A stretch of 64,000 nt of DNA from an uncultured Lachnospiraceae bacterium. Lineage in GTDB: Bacteria; Bacillota; Clostridia; Lachnospirales; Lachnospiraceae. A program made the position numbers and the translations under genes. The number at the start of each line of letters is the position of its first letter. Position 1 is the first letter of the stretch. A model generated the notes under the pieces. The model was not told where the DNA came from and did no database searches. It was given only the letters and a program-made list of their open reading frames with translations. Below are positions 36,736 through 46,136 of this stretch, piece by piece. The stretch is taken from positions 124,001 through 188,000 of the forward strand of contig CAQGLR010000003.1 in NCBI GenBank assembly GCA_948794795.1, written 5' to 3'.

Positions 36736-36874
36736 GCAGCAAGTTAATTATTTTGCACTAAGCGGCTATTGGAAAACGCCAGTGCTTAGCCCTTGTATTT
36801 TAAGGGCTTTATGCACTGCTGCGTTTTCCATTAAGCGGGAGCGTGCCGCCGGGTGCAAAATAATTAACTGCTGC
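36736..36874 (-). repeat. Long-hairpin repeat element, copy C (inverted, divergent)
   Basis: The ends form a 22-bp stem: GCAGCAAGTTAATTATTTTG at the left against its complement ending CTGCTGC at the right, with one bulged A. On the minus strand the core (CGCTT, GTGCATAAA, AAGCAC, GGCG) matches copies A and B, but the outer sequence differs. Paired changes keep the stems: GGTGC/GCACC becomes AGTGC/GCACT, and the apical hairpin is AGCCCTT/AAGGGCT. Confidence 0.8.
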
Positions 36875-36989
36875 ACCCCAGAAAAATTCCGTGCAAATTG
36901 TCAAAAATATAATTATAAGACTTTTGATAACTGGCAATATAGCAAAAAAGATGCATACCCATATTATAGTGGATATGCACCTCTTAAAA

Positions 36990-37277
36990 TTAAGCTTCTG
37001 CAGCCCCTGTGGTCTCTTCCTCAGCCTGTGCTGGCTCTTCTCCATTGTCACTTTCCTTTTCAAGGTCAAGTGTAACATATTCTCTCTCTTCTGAATCATC
37101 ATCTGAATCATCATCAAAGCCATCAATATCGTCAAAATCATCATCAAAATCGTCGATATCATCAGTATCCTTCTTAAATATGTCTACCCCTAAAACCTTC
37201 TGCAGGAAATACAATACACCACAAACAGCTCCTGCCAGTGCTGCTGCGCCAGCTGCAAATTTGATAAATTTCTTCAT
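36990..37277 (-). CDS. Small membrane-anchored acidic protein, function unknown
   Basis: This 95-residue protein has one N-terminal hydrophobic segment (FIKFAAGAAALAGAVCGVLY) and then a strongly acidic tail of Asp-rich repeats (DDFDDDFDDIDGFDDDSDDD). It is probably an inner-membrane protein with a disordered cytoplasmic or outside tail. AGGAG lies upstream. It sits 24 nt after pfkA and is likely co-transcribed with it. No family recognised. Confidence 0.7.
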   Translation of the reverse strand: MKKFIKFAAGAAALAGAVCGVLYFLQKVLGVDIFKKDTDDIDDFDDDFDDIDGFDDDSDDDSEEREYVTLDLEKESDNGEEPAQAEEETTGAAEA

Positions 37278-37301
37278 GTTACTATTACTCCTTTCATTAA
37301 T

Positions 37302-38279
37302 TTACTTTGTAGTAAGCCTGTGTGTAATATGGAATAAATATGGGTCAAGGTCCTTTGTCATAGCCAGTGCCTCCTGTATGTCAAAGTCAACAAATTCCCC
37401 GCTCTTATATCCTACAACACGGTTTGTCTTACCCTCACAAAGAAGCTCAACAGCCTTTGTGCCCAATGCTGAAGCATAAACCCTGTCCTTACATGTAGGG
37501 TTTCCTCCACGCTGTATATGTCCAAGTATTGTAGCCCTTGTTTCAATTCCTGTAGCAAGTTCTATAAGCTTTGCCATCTCTGTTGAGCTGCCAATACCTT
37601 CAGCATTTACAATAATATGGTTCTTCTTGCCAAGCTTACGCCTGTCTAAAATTTTTGCAATTATCCTCTGGATATCACCATGGTACTTCTCTGTTGTAAG
37701 AATATATTCTGCACCGCTTGCTATACCAGTCCACAACGCTATATGGCCTGCAGTACGTCCCATTACCTCAACAATAGTACAACGTTCATGCGATTCTGAT
37801 GTATCCCTGAGTTTGTCAATAGCTTCCATAGCTGTATTTATAGCTGTATCAAATCCGATTGTATACTCTGTACATGCTATATCAAGGTCAATAGTCCCTG
37901 GTACACCTACTGTATTAATGCCATTCTCTGCAAGCCTGCTTGCACCATTAAATGAACCATCACCACCAATTACAACTACTCCGTCAATACCATGTTTACG
38001 GCATATTTCTGCACCTTTTTCCTGGTATTCTTTCTTCTTAAATTCAAGGCACCTCGCTGTATAAAGAATTGTCCCGCCAGTCTGGATTATATCCGAAACC
38101 GAAAGGTTATTCATATCAATTATATCTTCTTCTAACAGCCCTGCGAACCCATGACGTATCCCTTTTATCTTGAGCCCGCATGAAATACCTGTACGGACAA
38201 CTGCACGTATTGCAGCATTCATCCCAGGAGCATCTCCTCCACTTGTTAATACACCAATAGTTTTAACAGCATTACTCAT
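37302..38279 (-). CDS. pfkA: ATP-dependent 6-phosphofructokinase
   Basis: This 325-residue PfkA has IGVLTSGGDAPGMNAAIRAV (ATP site), GGDGSFNGA, PGTIDLDIACTEYTIGFDTA with the catalytic Asp, MGRTAGHIALWTGIASGAEY and GHIQRGGNPTCKDR. Gly at GGDGS favours ATP over pyrophosphate. The start at 38279 follows AAGGAGG; an upstream start at 38300 is less likely. It lies 61 nt after dnaE, a linkage common in Firmicutes. Confidence 0.95.
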   Translation of the reverse strand: MSNAVKTIGVLTSGGDAPGMNAAIRAVVRTGISCGLKIKGIRHGFAGLLEEDIIDMNNLSVSDIIQTGGTILYTARCLEFKKKEYQEKGAEICRKHGIDGVVVIGGDGSFNGASRLAENGINTVGVPGTIDLDIACTEYTIGFDTAINTAMEAIDKLRDTSESHERCTIVEVMGRTAGHIALWTGIASGAEYILTTEKYHGDIQRIIAKILDRRKLGKKNHIIVNAEGIGSSTEMAKLIELATGIETRATILGHIQRGGNPTCKDRVYASALGTKAVELLCEGKTNRVVGYKSGEFVDFDIQEALAMTKDLDPYLFHITHRLTTK

Positions 38280-38340
38280 AAAATCCTCCTTATCATACAA
38301 ATGTAAATATTTCTCTATTGAAATTGTACGCTAAAATGGA

Positions 38341-41300
38341 TTATTTTTCAATACTCTTTTCCTTTATTGCCACTGCGTTTTCTCCAAATTCCTCCAGAAT
38401 TCTTTCTTTTACTATCCTTCTTGCACTAATACTCCTGCTTTTTGGAAGCCTCTTTACAAGTTTTTCTTCTGCAAGGTATATACATACTATATCATTGCCA
38501 TCATAAGGCATGATTTTCTCATAAAGCAGTTTCTCTTTTTCCTCAAATTCTGCCTTGTCTGCAAATCTTATCCAAAGTTCACATGGTACTTTATCAAATG
38601 GTATTATATCCTGGCATATAACCTTTCCTGCCCTGTCTTCCTCTACATTTGCCCTTCCCTTTACAAATACTTTTGAATCAATTTCAAGCAGTTCCTTTTT
38701 CTTTTCGTAAACATTTGAAAATACTACAACTTCAACTGTCCCATATAAATCTTCAACTGTAATAAATGCCATAGTAGTATTTTTCCTGGTTATCTTTACA
38801 CTCTTACCAGTAATCATGCCTCCTATTATTACATTTTCCCCATCATGTACCTTTGGCATACCTGCATTTTCACCTTCTTCTTCTGGAATAAAATCAAGTG
38901 AGTTTTTTGTACAGTTCTTATTAACCAGTTCAAGGTAATCTTCAAGCGGATGGCCGCTTATATATATGCTTAATGTTTCTTTTTCAAATGCCAGCAATTC
39001 TTCTTTGTCATATTCTGGCACATCTGGATACTGTATTTCATTGGCATGTTCAAAACCTGTGTCTTCAAGGTCAAAAAGTGAAAGCTGCCCTGCAACAGAA
39101 TCCCTCCTGTCACGGTTTACACTGTCAATCATTGCACCATATACAAGCATTTTCTGCTGCCTGTTACCTGGAAGCGAGTCAAATGCACCAGATTTTATAA
39201 AGTTTTCTATAGTATGGCGGTTAGCTTCCTTGGAAGTCATCCTTGTAATAAAATCCTGCATTGAAACAAACTTGCCGCCTCTCTCCCTCTCTGCAGTCAC
39301 TTCATCAATTACAGGCGTGCCAATTCCTTTTATTGCTGACATACCATACATTATCTTGCCACTAGACACATTAAACCCGCCATATCCTGTATTAATATCT
39401 GGCGGCAGTATCTCTATACCCATCTGGCGGCAGCTCATAATGTATGATAACACTTTATGCGGGTTAGCCCTTACAGATGTAAGCAGCGCTGCCATAAATT
39501 CTACAGGATGGTAATATTTCAGGTATGCTGTCTGGTATGCTACTACTGCATAAGCTGCCGCATGTGATTTATTAAATGCATATTTTGCAAAGTCAATCAT
39601 TTCATCATATATTTTATTAGCTATATTTTCAGGTATACCATTAGCTATACAGCCTTTAACACCCTCTTCCTCATTGCCATACACAAAGTTCCTGCGTTCA
39701 GCTTCCATAACTTTTGTCTTCTTCTTAGACATCGCCCTGCGCACAAGGTCACTGCGCCCAAAACTATAGCCTGCAAGGTTACGCACTATCTGCATAACCT
39801 GTTCCTGGTACACTATACATCCATATGTAGGTGACAATATAGGTTCAAGCTGCGGGCAGTCATATGTTATGCTTCCGCTTTTCTCTTTGCCTTCAATATA
39901 CTTTGGTATAAAATCCATTGGCCCTGGCCTGTAAAGTGATATACCTGCTATAATATCTTCCATATTACGCGGCTTAAGTTCTTTTATAAACTGCTTCATA
40001 CCTGCACTCTCAAGCTGGAATACGCCTTCTGTCCTGCCTGCGCTTAACATTTCAAATACATTCTGGTCTTCATAATCTATATCCATGCTGTATACATCAC
40101 CCATGCCAGACATTTTTGCCGCATCCTGTATAACCGTAAGTGTACGCAAGCCAAGGAAATCCATTTTAAGAAGCCCTAGCTCCTCAAGTGTAACCATTGT
40201 ATACTGTGTTGTTATAGTACCATCAGAAGCCTTTGAAAGCGGCACATATTCATCTACTGATTCCGGGGCTATAAGTACACCTGCTGCATGCATTGAAGTA
40301 TGGCGTGGCAGGCCTTCAAGCCTTCTTGCCATATCTATAAGCTTCTTTGCCTGTTCATCCTCATTATAAACCTGCTTAAACTCTGGATTTGATTGTAATG
40401 CTTTATCTATTGTAATACCTAGTTCCATAGGAATTGCTTTGGCTATAACATCCACATAATTATATGGAAGGTCAAGCACCCTTCCTACATCACGTATAAC
40501 ATTTCTTGCCGCAAGTGTACCAAATGTCACTATCTGGACAACCCTGTCCCTGCCATATTTGTCCATTACATATTCTATTACTTCTGGCCTGCGTTCATAA
40601 CAGAAATCTATATCAATATCAGGCATAGTGACACGTTCTGGATTTAAAAAACGTTCAAAAAGCAAGTCATATTTAACTGGGTCTATGCTTGTTATTCCTA
40701 ATGCATATGAAACAACACTTCCTGCTGCTGAGCCTCTTCCAGGGCCTACGCTTATCCCATTGTCTTTTGCATATTTTATAAAATCCCATACTATAAGGAA
40801 ATAATCTGTAAACCCCATTGTATTAATTGTATCAAGCTCATAGTGGAGCCTTTCTTCCAGCTCCTGTGAAGGGCTTCCATACCTTTCATACAAACCGTCT
40901 GTACAAAGTTTTTCTAAATATCCTTGTGCTGTAAACCCATCTGGCACATTATATCTGGGCAGTTTATAATTTCCAAATTCAATTTCTACACTACACCTTT
41001 TTGCTATTTCTTCTGTATTTTCTACTGCCTCTGTAGCATAAGGAAACAGCTCAAGCATCTGTTCTTCTGATTTAAGGTAATACTGGCCGCCTTCATAACG
41101 CATGCGGTCTTCATCCTGTACCTTTTTCTGTGTCTGTATACAAAGCAGTATATCATGCGCCTCTGCATCTTCTGCCATAATATAATGTACGTCATTGGTG
41201 GCAACAAGTTTAATTCCAGTTTCTTTACTTAGTCTTAAAAGTGCCTGGTTCACTTCTTTCTGTTGTGGTATTCCATGGTCCTGCAGCTCAAGGAAAAAGT

Positions 41301-41808
41301 TGTCCCTTCCAAATATTCCAGAAAGTTTTAATGCTTCCTCCTTAGCACTTTCATAAGAACGCCTCAGTATTGCAGAAGGCACTGCACCTGCAAGGCATGC
41401 ACTAAGTGCTATAATACCCTCATGGTACTTTTCAAGGACTTCATAATCAACCCTTGGCCTGTAATAGAAACCTTCCGTAAATCCTCTTGACACTATTTTC
41501 ATAAGGTTGGCATAACCTGTATTATTTTCTGCAAGCAGCACAAGGTGGTTATAACGCCCGTCACCCCTGGACATTTCCCTGTCAAACCTGGAACCTGGCG
41601 CAACATAGACTTCACACCCTATTACAGGGTTTATCCCGGCAGCTTTTGCAGCTTTATAAAAATCAATTACACCATACATATTTCCATGGTCTGTAATTGC
41701 TAAGTGCTCCATGCCCAGCTCTTTTGCACGCAAGGCAATTTCTTTAATTTTGCATGAACCATCAAGCAGTGAGTACTCTGTATGCACATGCAAATGTACA
41801 AAACCCAT
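38341..41808 (-). CDS. dnaE: DNA polymerase III subunit alpha (DnaE)
   Basis: This 1155-residue C-family polymerase has an N-terminal PHP domain (HLHVHTEYSLLDGSC, ITDHGNMYGVIDFY), the palm with the catalytic acids (SVGPGRGSAAGSVVSYALG, MPDIDIDFCYERR), the fingers (YRPGPMDFIPKYI, YGCIVYQEQVMQI), a helix-hairpin-helix region (SAIKGIG) and an OB fold near residue 990. It is the DnaE rather than PolC form. GAGGAGGG precedes the ATG. A terminator separates it from crh upstream, and pfkA follows. Confidence 0.96.
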   Translation of the reverse strand: MGFVHLHVHTEYSLLDGSCKIKEIALRAKELGMEHLAITDHGNMYGVIDFYKAAKAAGINPVIGCEVYVAPGSRFDREMSRGDGRYNHLVLLAENNTGYANLMKIVSRGFTEGFYYRPRVDYEVLEKYHEGIIALSACLAGAVPSAILRRSYESAKEEALKLSGIFGRDNFFLELQDHGIPQQKEVNQALLRLSKETGIKLVATNDVHYIMAEDAEAHDILLCIQTQKKVQDEDRMRYEGGQYYLKSEEQMLELFPYATEAVENTEEIAKRCSVEIEFGNYKLPRYNVPDGFTAQGYLEKLCTDGLYERYGSPSQELEERLHYELDTINTMGFTDYFLIVWDFIKYAKDNGISVGPGRGSAAGSVVSYALGITSIDPVKYDLLFERFLNPERVTMPDIDIDFCYERRPEVIEYVMDKYGRDRVVQIVTFGTLAARNVIRDVGRVLDLPYNYVDVIAKAIPMELGITIDKALQSNPEFKQVYNEDEQAKKLIDMARRLEGLPRHTSMHAAGVLIAPESVDEYVPLSKASDGTITTQYTMVTLEELGLLKMDFLGLRTLTVIQDAAKMSGMGDVYSMDIDYEDQNVFEMLSAGRTEGVFQLESAGMKQFIKELKPRNMEDIIAGISLYRPGPMDFIPKYIEGKEKSGSITYDCPQLEPILSPTYGCIVYQEQVMQIVRNLAGYSFGRSDLVRRAMSKKKTKVMEAERRNFVYGNEEEGVKGCIANGIPENIANKIYDEMIDFAKYAFNKSHAAAYAVVAYQTAYLKYYHPVEFMAALLTSVRANPHKVLSYIMSCRQMGIEILPPDINTGYGGFNVSSGKIMYGMSAIKGIGTPVIDEVTAERERGGKFVSMQDFITRMTSKEANRHTIENFIKSGAFDSLPGNRQQKMLVYGAMIDSVNRDRRDSVAGQLSLFDLEDTGFEHANEIQYPDVPEYDKEELLAFEKETLSIYISGHPLEDYLELVNKNCTKNSLDFIPEEEGENAGMPKVHDGENVIIGGMITGKSVKITRKNTTMAFITVEDLYGTVEVVVFSNVYEKKKELLEIDSKVFVKGRANVEEDRAGKVICQDIIPFDKVPCELWIRFADKAEFEEKEKLLYEKIMPYDGNDIVCIYLAEEKLVKRLPKSRSISARRIVKERILEEFGENAVAIKEKSIEK

Positions 41809-41849
41809 AAAAGCCCTCCTCCCTTTTACATTCCAGATATCATCCAGGC

Positions 41850-41885
41850 AAAAAGGGCTGGAATTGTATTAACTACTTCCAGCCC
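41850..41885 (-). terminator. Terminator after crh
   Basis: On the minus strand GGGCTGGAA and TTCCAGCCC form a 9-bp stem with a 13-nt loop, followed by TTTTTG. It separates the murB-rapZ-whiA-crh transcript from dnaE. Confidence 0.88.
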
Positions 41886-41954
41886 TATAACCCAAATATA
41901 TCTTTATGTAACAGATATTACCAGACAGAAACTGCAAAATACCCTTTTAAACAT

Positions 41955-42215
41955 TCAGGCATTTGCCGCACTGAGGTATTTAACAATATCTGTCATTGCA
42001 TTTTCTTCATCATCACCATTTGCAGACACTACTACTTCTTCACCTGCTGCAAGTCCTAATGTCATCATACCCATTATGCTCTTGGCATTTACTTTTTTAT
42101 CTTCACATTCAACATAAATACTGCTGTTATACTGGCTCGCCACCTGCACAAGCACAGCTACAGGCCTGGCTTCAAGACCATTCTGAATCTGAATTTTTAT
42201 TTTCTTTGTAATCAT
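41955..42215 (-). CDS. crh: HPr-like protein Crh
   Basis: This 86-residue HPr-family protein keeps the regulatory serine loop (KVNAKSIMGMMTLGL, Ser46 position) but has GLEARP where HPr has GLHARP, so the phosphorylatable His15 is Glu. That is the mark of Crh (Gln in Bacillus), which signals carbon state through Ser46 phosphorylation and cannot carry phosphate in the PTS. AAGGAGG precedes the ATG at 42215. It follows whiA as in the Bacillus yvc operon. Confidence 0.82.
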   Translation of the reverse strand: MITKKIKIQIQNGLEARPVAVLVQVASQYNSSIYVECEDKKVNAKSIMGMMTLGLAAGEEVVVSANGDDEENAMTDIVKYLSAANA

Positions 42216-42249
42216 TGCGATTTCCTCCTTAAATCCGCAGGGCACCGTA

Positions 42250-43209
42250 TCAATATATACCGGCATCTTCCCTCATTTGCTTTGCAATATCACTTAATTT
42301 GCGAAGACGGTGGTTCACTCCTGATTTGCCAATAGGCTTACTTAACATGCTGCCCAGCTCCTGCAGCGGGCTCTCAGGATAATCAAGGCGCAGCTCCGCC
42401 ATTTCCCTAAGACCGTCCGTTAACTTACCAAACCCCATATTACATTGAATATATTTAATATCCTCTATCTGCCTTGCCGCTGCATTGACAGTTTTACTTA
42501 TATTGGCGGTTTCACAGTTCACCTGGCGGTTTACAGAATTACGTACTTCCTTAACTATCCTTACATTTTCAAAATTCATTAATGCAATATGTGCCCCGGT
42601 TACATTAAGAAAATCCACTATCTGTGAACTTTCTTTTATATATACAACATAATATTTTTTCCTTCTGGCTATCTTAGCATCAATCATAAAAGAAGAAATA
42701 ATTTCACGTATCTGTACTGCAAGTTCTTCTGAAAGAACTGCCAATTCTAAATGATATGCTTTCTCAGGATTTGTAACAGAACCAGCTGCCATAAATACAC
42801 CTCTTAAAAAAGCTCTTTTACAACAGGTGTTTTGTACTACCATATGATGGACGCACGAAAAATTACCCCACTGTTTTTTCTGTTCATCTATTATTTTGAC
42901 AGCTTTTAATATATTTATTACATCATTTTTCCTGAATACAAAAACCGAAAAACTCCCTGTACCAGCCTGAGGATTATGGCTGCGCACTGTGGTTTCTATC
43001 TTAGCATGAAATGTTTTCCTTAATAAGATATAGGATTTTTGAGCCACTGTCAAGTTTTCGGTATGTATTTTCATATAAACATTACCATTTTGAAATCTTT
43101 TCACTTGTCCTGCTAAAGCAAATAAAGCAGCAAATTCAGCAATACAACAATGTCTTGCTGGACTTACCTGTGTTTTTAATTCCTCTTTTACATCACTTGA
43201 AAATGACAT
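42250..43209 (-). CDS. whiA: DNA-binding protein WhiA
   Basis: This 319-residue WhiA begins MSFSSDVKEELKTQV, contains a LAGLIDADG-derived fold (FLRGVFMAAGSVTNPEKAYHLE) that has lost nuclease activity, and ends with a helix-turn-helix (PESPLQELGSMLSKPIGKSG, then VNHRLRKLSDIA). In Bacillus it affects division and chromosome segregation. It lies between rapZ and crh; the usual yvcK gene is not present here. Confidence 0.95.
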   Translation of the reverse strand: MSFSSDVKEELKTQVSPARHCCIAEFAALFALAGQVKRFQNGNVYMKIHTENLTVAQKSYILLRKTFHAKIETTVRSHNPQAGTGSFSVFVFRKNDVINILKAVKIIDEQKKQWGNFSCVHHMVVQNTCCKRAFLRGVFMAAGSVTNPEKAYHLELAVLSEELAVQIREIISSFMIDAKIARRKKYYVVYIKESSQIVDFLNVTGAHIALMNFENVRIVKEVRNSVNRQVNCETANISKTVNAAARQIEDIKYIQCNMGFGKLTDGLREMAELRLDYPESPLQELGSMLSKPIGKSGVNHRLRKLSDIAKQMREDAGIY

Positions 43210-43238
43210 CCTGCCTTATCTCCTTTTTATATGCCATG

Positions 43239-44093
43239 TTACCTTTTAATATCACGGTGCTCTATATTAATACCATATGGCAGGTTTTTCATTTCCTTTG
43301 CAAGGGCATTGGCAATAGTTACCGACCTGTGTTTTCCTCCTGTGCAGCCAATGCTTATTACAAGCTGGTTCTTGCCTTCTGTAATATAATTGGGTATAAG
43401 AAACCTTATCATTTCATAAAGTTTTGATTTGAAAATTCTTGCATTTTCTGAATCCATTACATAATCATAAACTTCCCTGTCATTTCCTGTAAGGCTTTTT
43501 AACTCAGGTATATAAAATGGATTAGGCAGAAAACGCACATCAAACACAAGGTCAGAATCTGCTGGGATTCCATACTTGAACCCAAATGATAGTATGGTCA
43601 CAAAAAAGTTTTCATATTCTTCATTATCAAGGAATATTTTGTCAACTTCTTTTTTTAAATCCCTTATAAGCATATGACTTGTATCCAGAATATAGTCCGC
43701 CCGTTTTTTAATAAATGCAAGTTCCTGCCTTTCAGCTTCTATCGCCTTGTCAACACGCCCCTGGAGTGCCAGTGGATGGTTTCTGCGTGTTTCTTTATAC
43801 CTTTTTACAAGCACGCTGTCCTCTGCCTCAAGGAATATTATTTCATATCTGTAGCCATTGGCTTTCATTTCATCTAATATCCCATCAAACTCTGACAAGC
43901 CCTTAAGGTTCCTTATATCAATTCCAAGGGCAGCCCTGTCAATTGTGCTGCCCTCTTCTATAGCAATCTTTGTAAGTTTAGGTATAAGGCGTACTGGCAG
44001 GTTGTCAACACAAAAGTACCCTATGTCTTCAAGTATGTTCATAACAGAACTCCTGCCTGCACCTGACATACCTGTAACTATAACAAACCTCAT
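43239..44093 (-). CDS. rapZ: RNase adapter RapZ / YvcJ family nucleotide-binding protein
   Basis: This 284-residue protein has an N-terminal P-loop GMSGAGRSS (8-16), with Arg where the invariant Lys of Walker A usually stands (GKS to GRS), the family segment YFCVDNLPVRLIPKL, and the C-terminal domain with SIGCTGGKHRSVTIANALA. In enterics RapZ controls glucosamine-6-phosphate synthase; in Bacillus YvcJ is a GTPase of the competence and cell-wall region. It lies between murB and whiA. Confidence 0.9.
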   Translation of the reverse strand: MRFVIVTGMSGAGRSSVMNILEDIGYFCVDNLPVRLIPKLTKIAIEEGSTIDRAALGIDIRNLKGLSEFDGILDEMKANGYRYEIIFLEAEDSVLVKRYKETRRNHPLALQGRVDKAIEAERQELAFIKKRADYILDTSHMLIRDLKKEVDKIFLDNEEYENFFVTILSFGFKYGIPADSDLVFDVRFLPNPFYIPELKSLTGNDREVYDYVMDSENARIFKSKLYEMIRFLIPNYITEGKNQLVISIGCTGGKHRSVTIANALAKEMKNLPYGINIEHRDIKR

Positions 44094-44115
44094 ATTAACC
44101 TGTGCCTTTCTTTTA

Positions 44116-45168
44116 TTACAATATTTTAACCTCTAATTCCAGGCTTACTCCAAAATGTTTTTTAACTTCTTCTTTTACATGGTTAATAACATCCATAGCC
44201 TGTTCAAATGTCCCATTCCCTACATTTACAACAAAACCACTGTGTTTCTCAGATACCATGACATCCCCGCAACGGTACCCTCTAAGCCCTGAATCTTGTA
44301 TAAGCTTTCCTGCAAAATACCCTTCAGGCCGTTTAAATGTACTTCCTGCACTTCCATATTCCAATGGCTGTTTCTCCCGCCGTCTCTGGTTAAGTTCTTT
44401 CATCTGTGCAAGTATCTGTTCTTTATCCCCTTTTTCAAACGCAAATAAAACATCCAGGACTATCATCTTCTCTTTTTGTATAATGCTGCTTCTATATGAC
44501 AGCCCAAGTTCTTCTTGCTTTAATACTTTAATACTGCCATCTTCTGCCAGTACCCTGGCACCTTCAATTATGTCTTTCATCTCCCCGCCATATGCACCTG
44601 CATTCATGGCAGCAGCACCACCAAGAGTACCTGGTATGCCACTTGCAAATCCAAATCCTGCAAGCCCTGCTTCTGCAACAACAGCTGCAAGGTTTGAAAG
44701 CAGTATCCCGCTTCCTGCATTAACAAGATTTTTATTTTCTAAAGATTCTGCACTGGCAGCATAACCATTTTCTGTAAAAAAAGCTGCTGCATTATGGTTA
44801 TCTTTATAGTATATATATACATCATCAAGGCTTTTAACCTGGCTTAAATTATCTGTTTCTTGTACAATATGGACATTGTCCATTAATGAAGAATTAGCAT
44901 TTAAATTCTTTTTTCTTCTTGTAGAAACAATAACTCCCCTGTAACCTTCATCATTAACAAGAAGATTACTGCCATTACCCATTACAAAATAGTTACATTT
45001 CTCTTTCTGCAGGTATCTTATAATATTTATAAAATCCATGGTACTGCCTGTTTCAATATATAAATCTGCCTTGCCGCCAATACGGAATGTGGTATGAAGC
45101 GACATTGGTTCATCCTTTTTTATATCAGAATCTTTTGCTATTTCTTTTAATACATCTGCCTGGAACAT
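44116..45168 (-). CDS. murB: UDP-N-acetylenolpyruvoylglucosamine reductase MurB, with an unusual insertion
   Basis: This 350-residue FAD enzyme reduces UDP-GlcNAc-enolpyruvate to UDP-MurNAc in peptidoglycan synthesis. Family motifs are TTFRIGGKADLYIE, VMGNGSNLLVNDEGYRG, SGIPGTLGGAAAMNAGAYGG, LSYRSSII and GSTFKRPEG. Between VSTRRKKN and LVNAGSGILLSNLA there are about 65 residues where most MurB proteins have 10-15, so roughly 50 are inserted within the FAD domain. GGAGGGG precedes the ATG at 45168. It is the first gene of the rapZ-whiA-crh run. Confidence 0.93.
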   Translation of the reverse strand: MFQADVLKEIAKDSDIKKDEPMSLHTTFRIGGKADLYIETGSTMDFINIIRYLQKEKCNYFVMGNGSNLLVNDEGYRGVIVSTRRKKNLNANSSLMDNVHIVQETDNLSQVKSLDDVYIYYKDNHNAAAFFTENGYAASAESLENKNLVNAGSGILLSNLAAVVAEAGLAGFGFASGIPGTLGGAAAMNAGAYGGEMKDIIEGARVLAEDGSIKVLKQEELGLSYRSSIIQKEKMIVLDVLFAFEKGDKEQILAQMKELNQRRREKQPLEYGSAGSTFKRPEGYFAGKLIQDSGLRGYRCGDVMVSEKHSGFVVNVGNGTFEQAMDVINHVKEEVKKHFGVSLELEVKIL

Positions 45169-45225
45169 AAGCCCCTCCATTCCTGATACTTTTATATACA
45201 AGGCATTAACATTTCTCTACTAAAC

Positions 45226-45267
45226 AAAAACCTCTCCGCATCTTATACGACAATACGAAAAGGTTTT
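45226..45267 (-). terminator. Terminator after tRNA-Arg
   Basis: On the minus strand AAAACCTTTTCG pairs with CGGAGAGGTTTT (two G-U pairs), followed by a short T run. It separates the tRNA from murB. Confidence 0.82.
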
Positions 45268-45273
45268 GGAAAC

Positions 45274-45346
<73 letters not shown>

Positions 45347-45480
45347 ATATTATTTTATAATACTAACAGCACCGAACGAATAAGAGTATACTATATAATG
45401 TAAAAAAATGCAAGAGGTTTTTAAAATTTTTGTAAATAAAATTTCCAGGATGTGTTTTAGAACAGATGTATTTTAAAATT

Positions 45481-46131
45481 TTATTTAATATCCTGATAAC
45501 AAAATATAAAATATCCAATAATAACACTTAGCATAGCACCAAAACAAAACAGGCAGTCTGTAAAAACTAGTTTATCCGTACTCATAAACTGGACAAAATA
45601 AGAATTATTAAATATTATATTAACAGAAACTGGCATTATTAAATTAGATAATTCTTTATATATACATAGCATAATAACGGTAGCCATCGAAAGAGAAGAA
45701 AAAGATTTAAGCACAACAGCAATTCCTATTAATAAAAAAGTATGTTGCATAACAGCCTTATATTGGTTAATAAAAATGTTAATTTGTACTCCTTTATTTG
45801 TAATTACAAATAAAAAAACATGAAACATATAAATGCAGGTTATACTTAATAAACACAAAATAACCTTTGACACAAAAATCTGCTTTCTATTTCCTACGGC
45901 AATAATCCTGTCTTTCAATGTACCTGAATATTCATTAGAAATAATACTTCCTATTATAAGATTACAAATAAAGAGAAAAATATATGAAAATAATCCGCTT
46001 TCCCTTGTAATCCTATTTTGGGGTTCTATTGCAATTACACCAATTATACTTGTTATAAATACACAAAAATAACAAAAATAAAAAGAAAGATTAAAAAATA
46101 TTTTATATATTTCTGCTTTAAAACATCTCAT
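45481..46131 (-). CDS. ABC-2 type transporter permease (BcrB/lantibiotic-immunity-like)
   Basis: This 216-residue protein has about six hydrophobic segments and a short cytoplasmic start (MRCFKAEIYKIFFNL), the form of ABC-2 permeases in peptide or bacitracin self-protection exporters. ISNEYSGTLKDRIIAVGNRK is a typical cytoplasmic coupling stretch. The ATG at 46131 follows AGGAG; a start at 46194 would overlap the other permease. It pairs with the permease at 46137 and the ATPase at 46828, giving a four-domain exporter. Confidence 0.8.
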   Translation of the reverse strand: MRCFKAEIYKIFFNLSFYFCYFCVFITSIIGVIAIEPQNRITRESGLFSYIFLFICNLIIGSIISNEYSGTLKDRIIAVGNRKQIFVSKVILCLLSITCIYMFHVFLFVITNKGVQINIFINQYKAVMQHTFLLIGIAVVLKSFSSLSMATVIMLCIYKELSNLIMPVSVNIIFNNSYFVQFMSTDKLVFTDCLFCFGAMLSVIIGYFIFCYQDIK

Positions 46132-46136
46132 TTTAT

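Noticed and set aside
31460..36874. CRISPR array
   Set aside because: Only a few long, self-complementary copies far apart, in both orientations, with no regular spacers and no cas genes.
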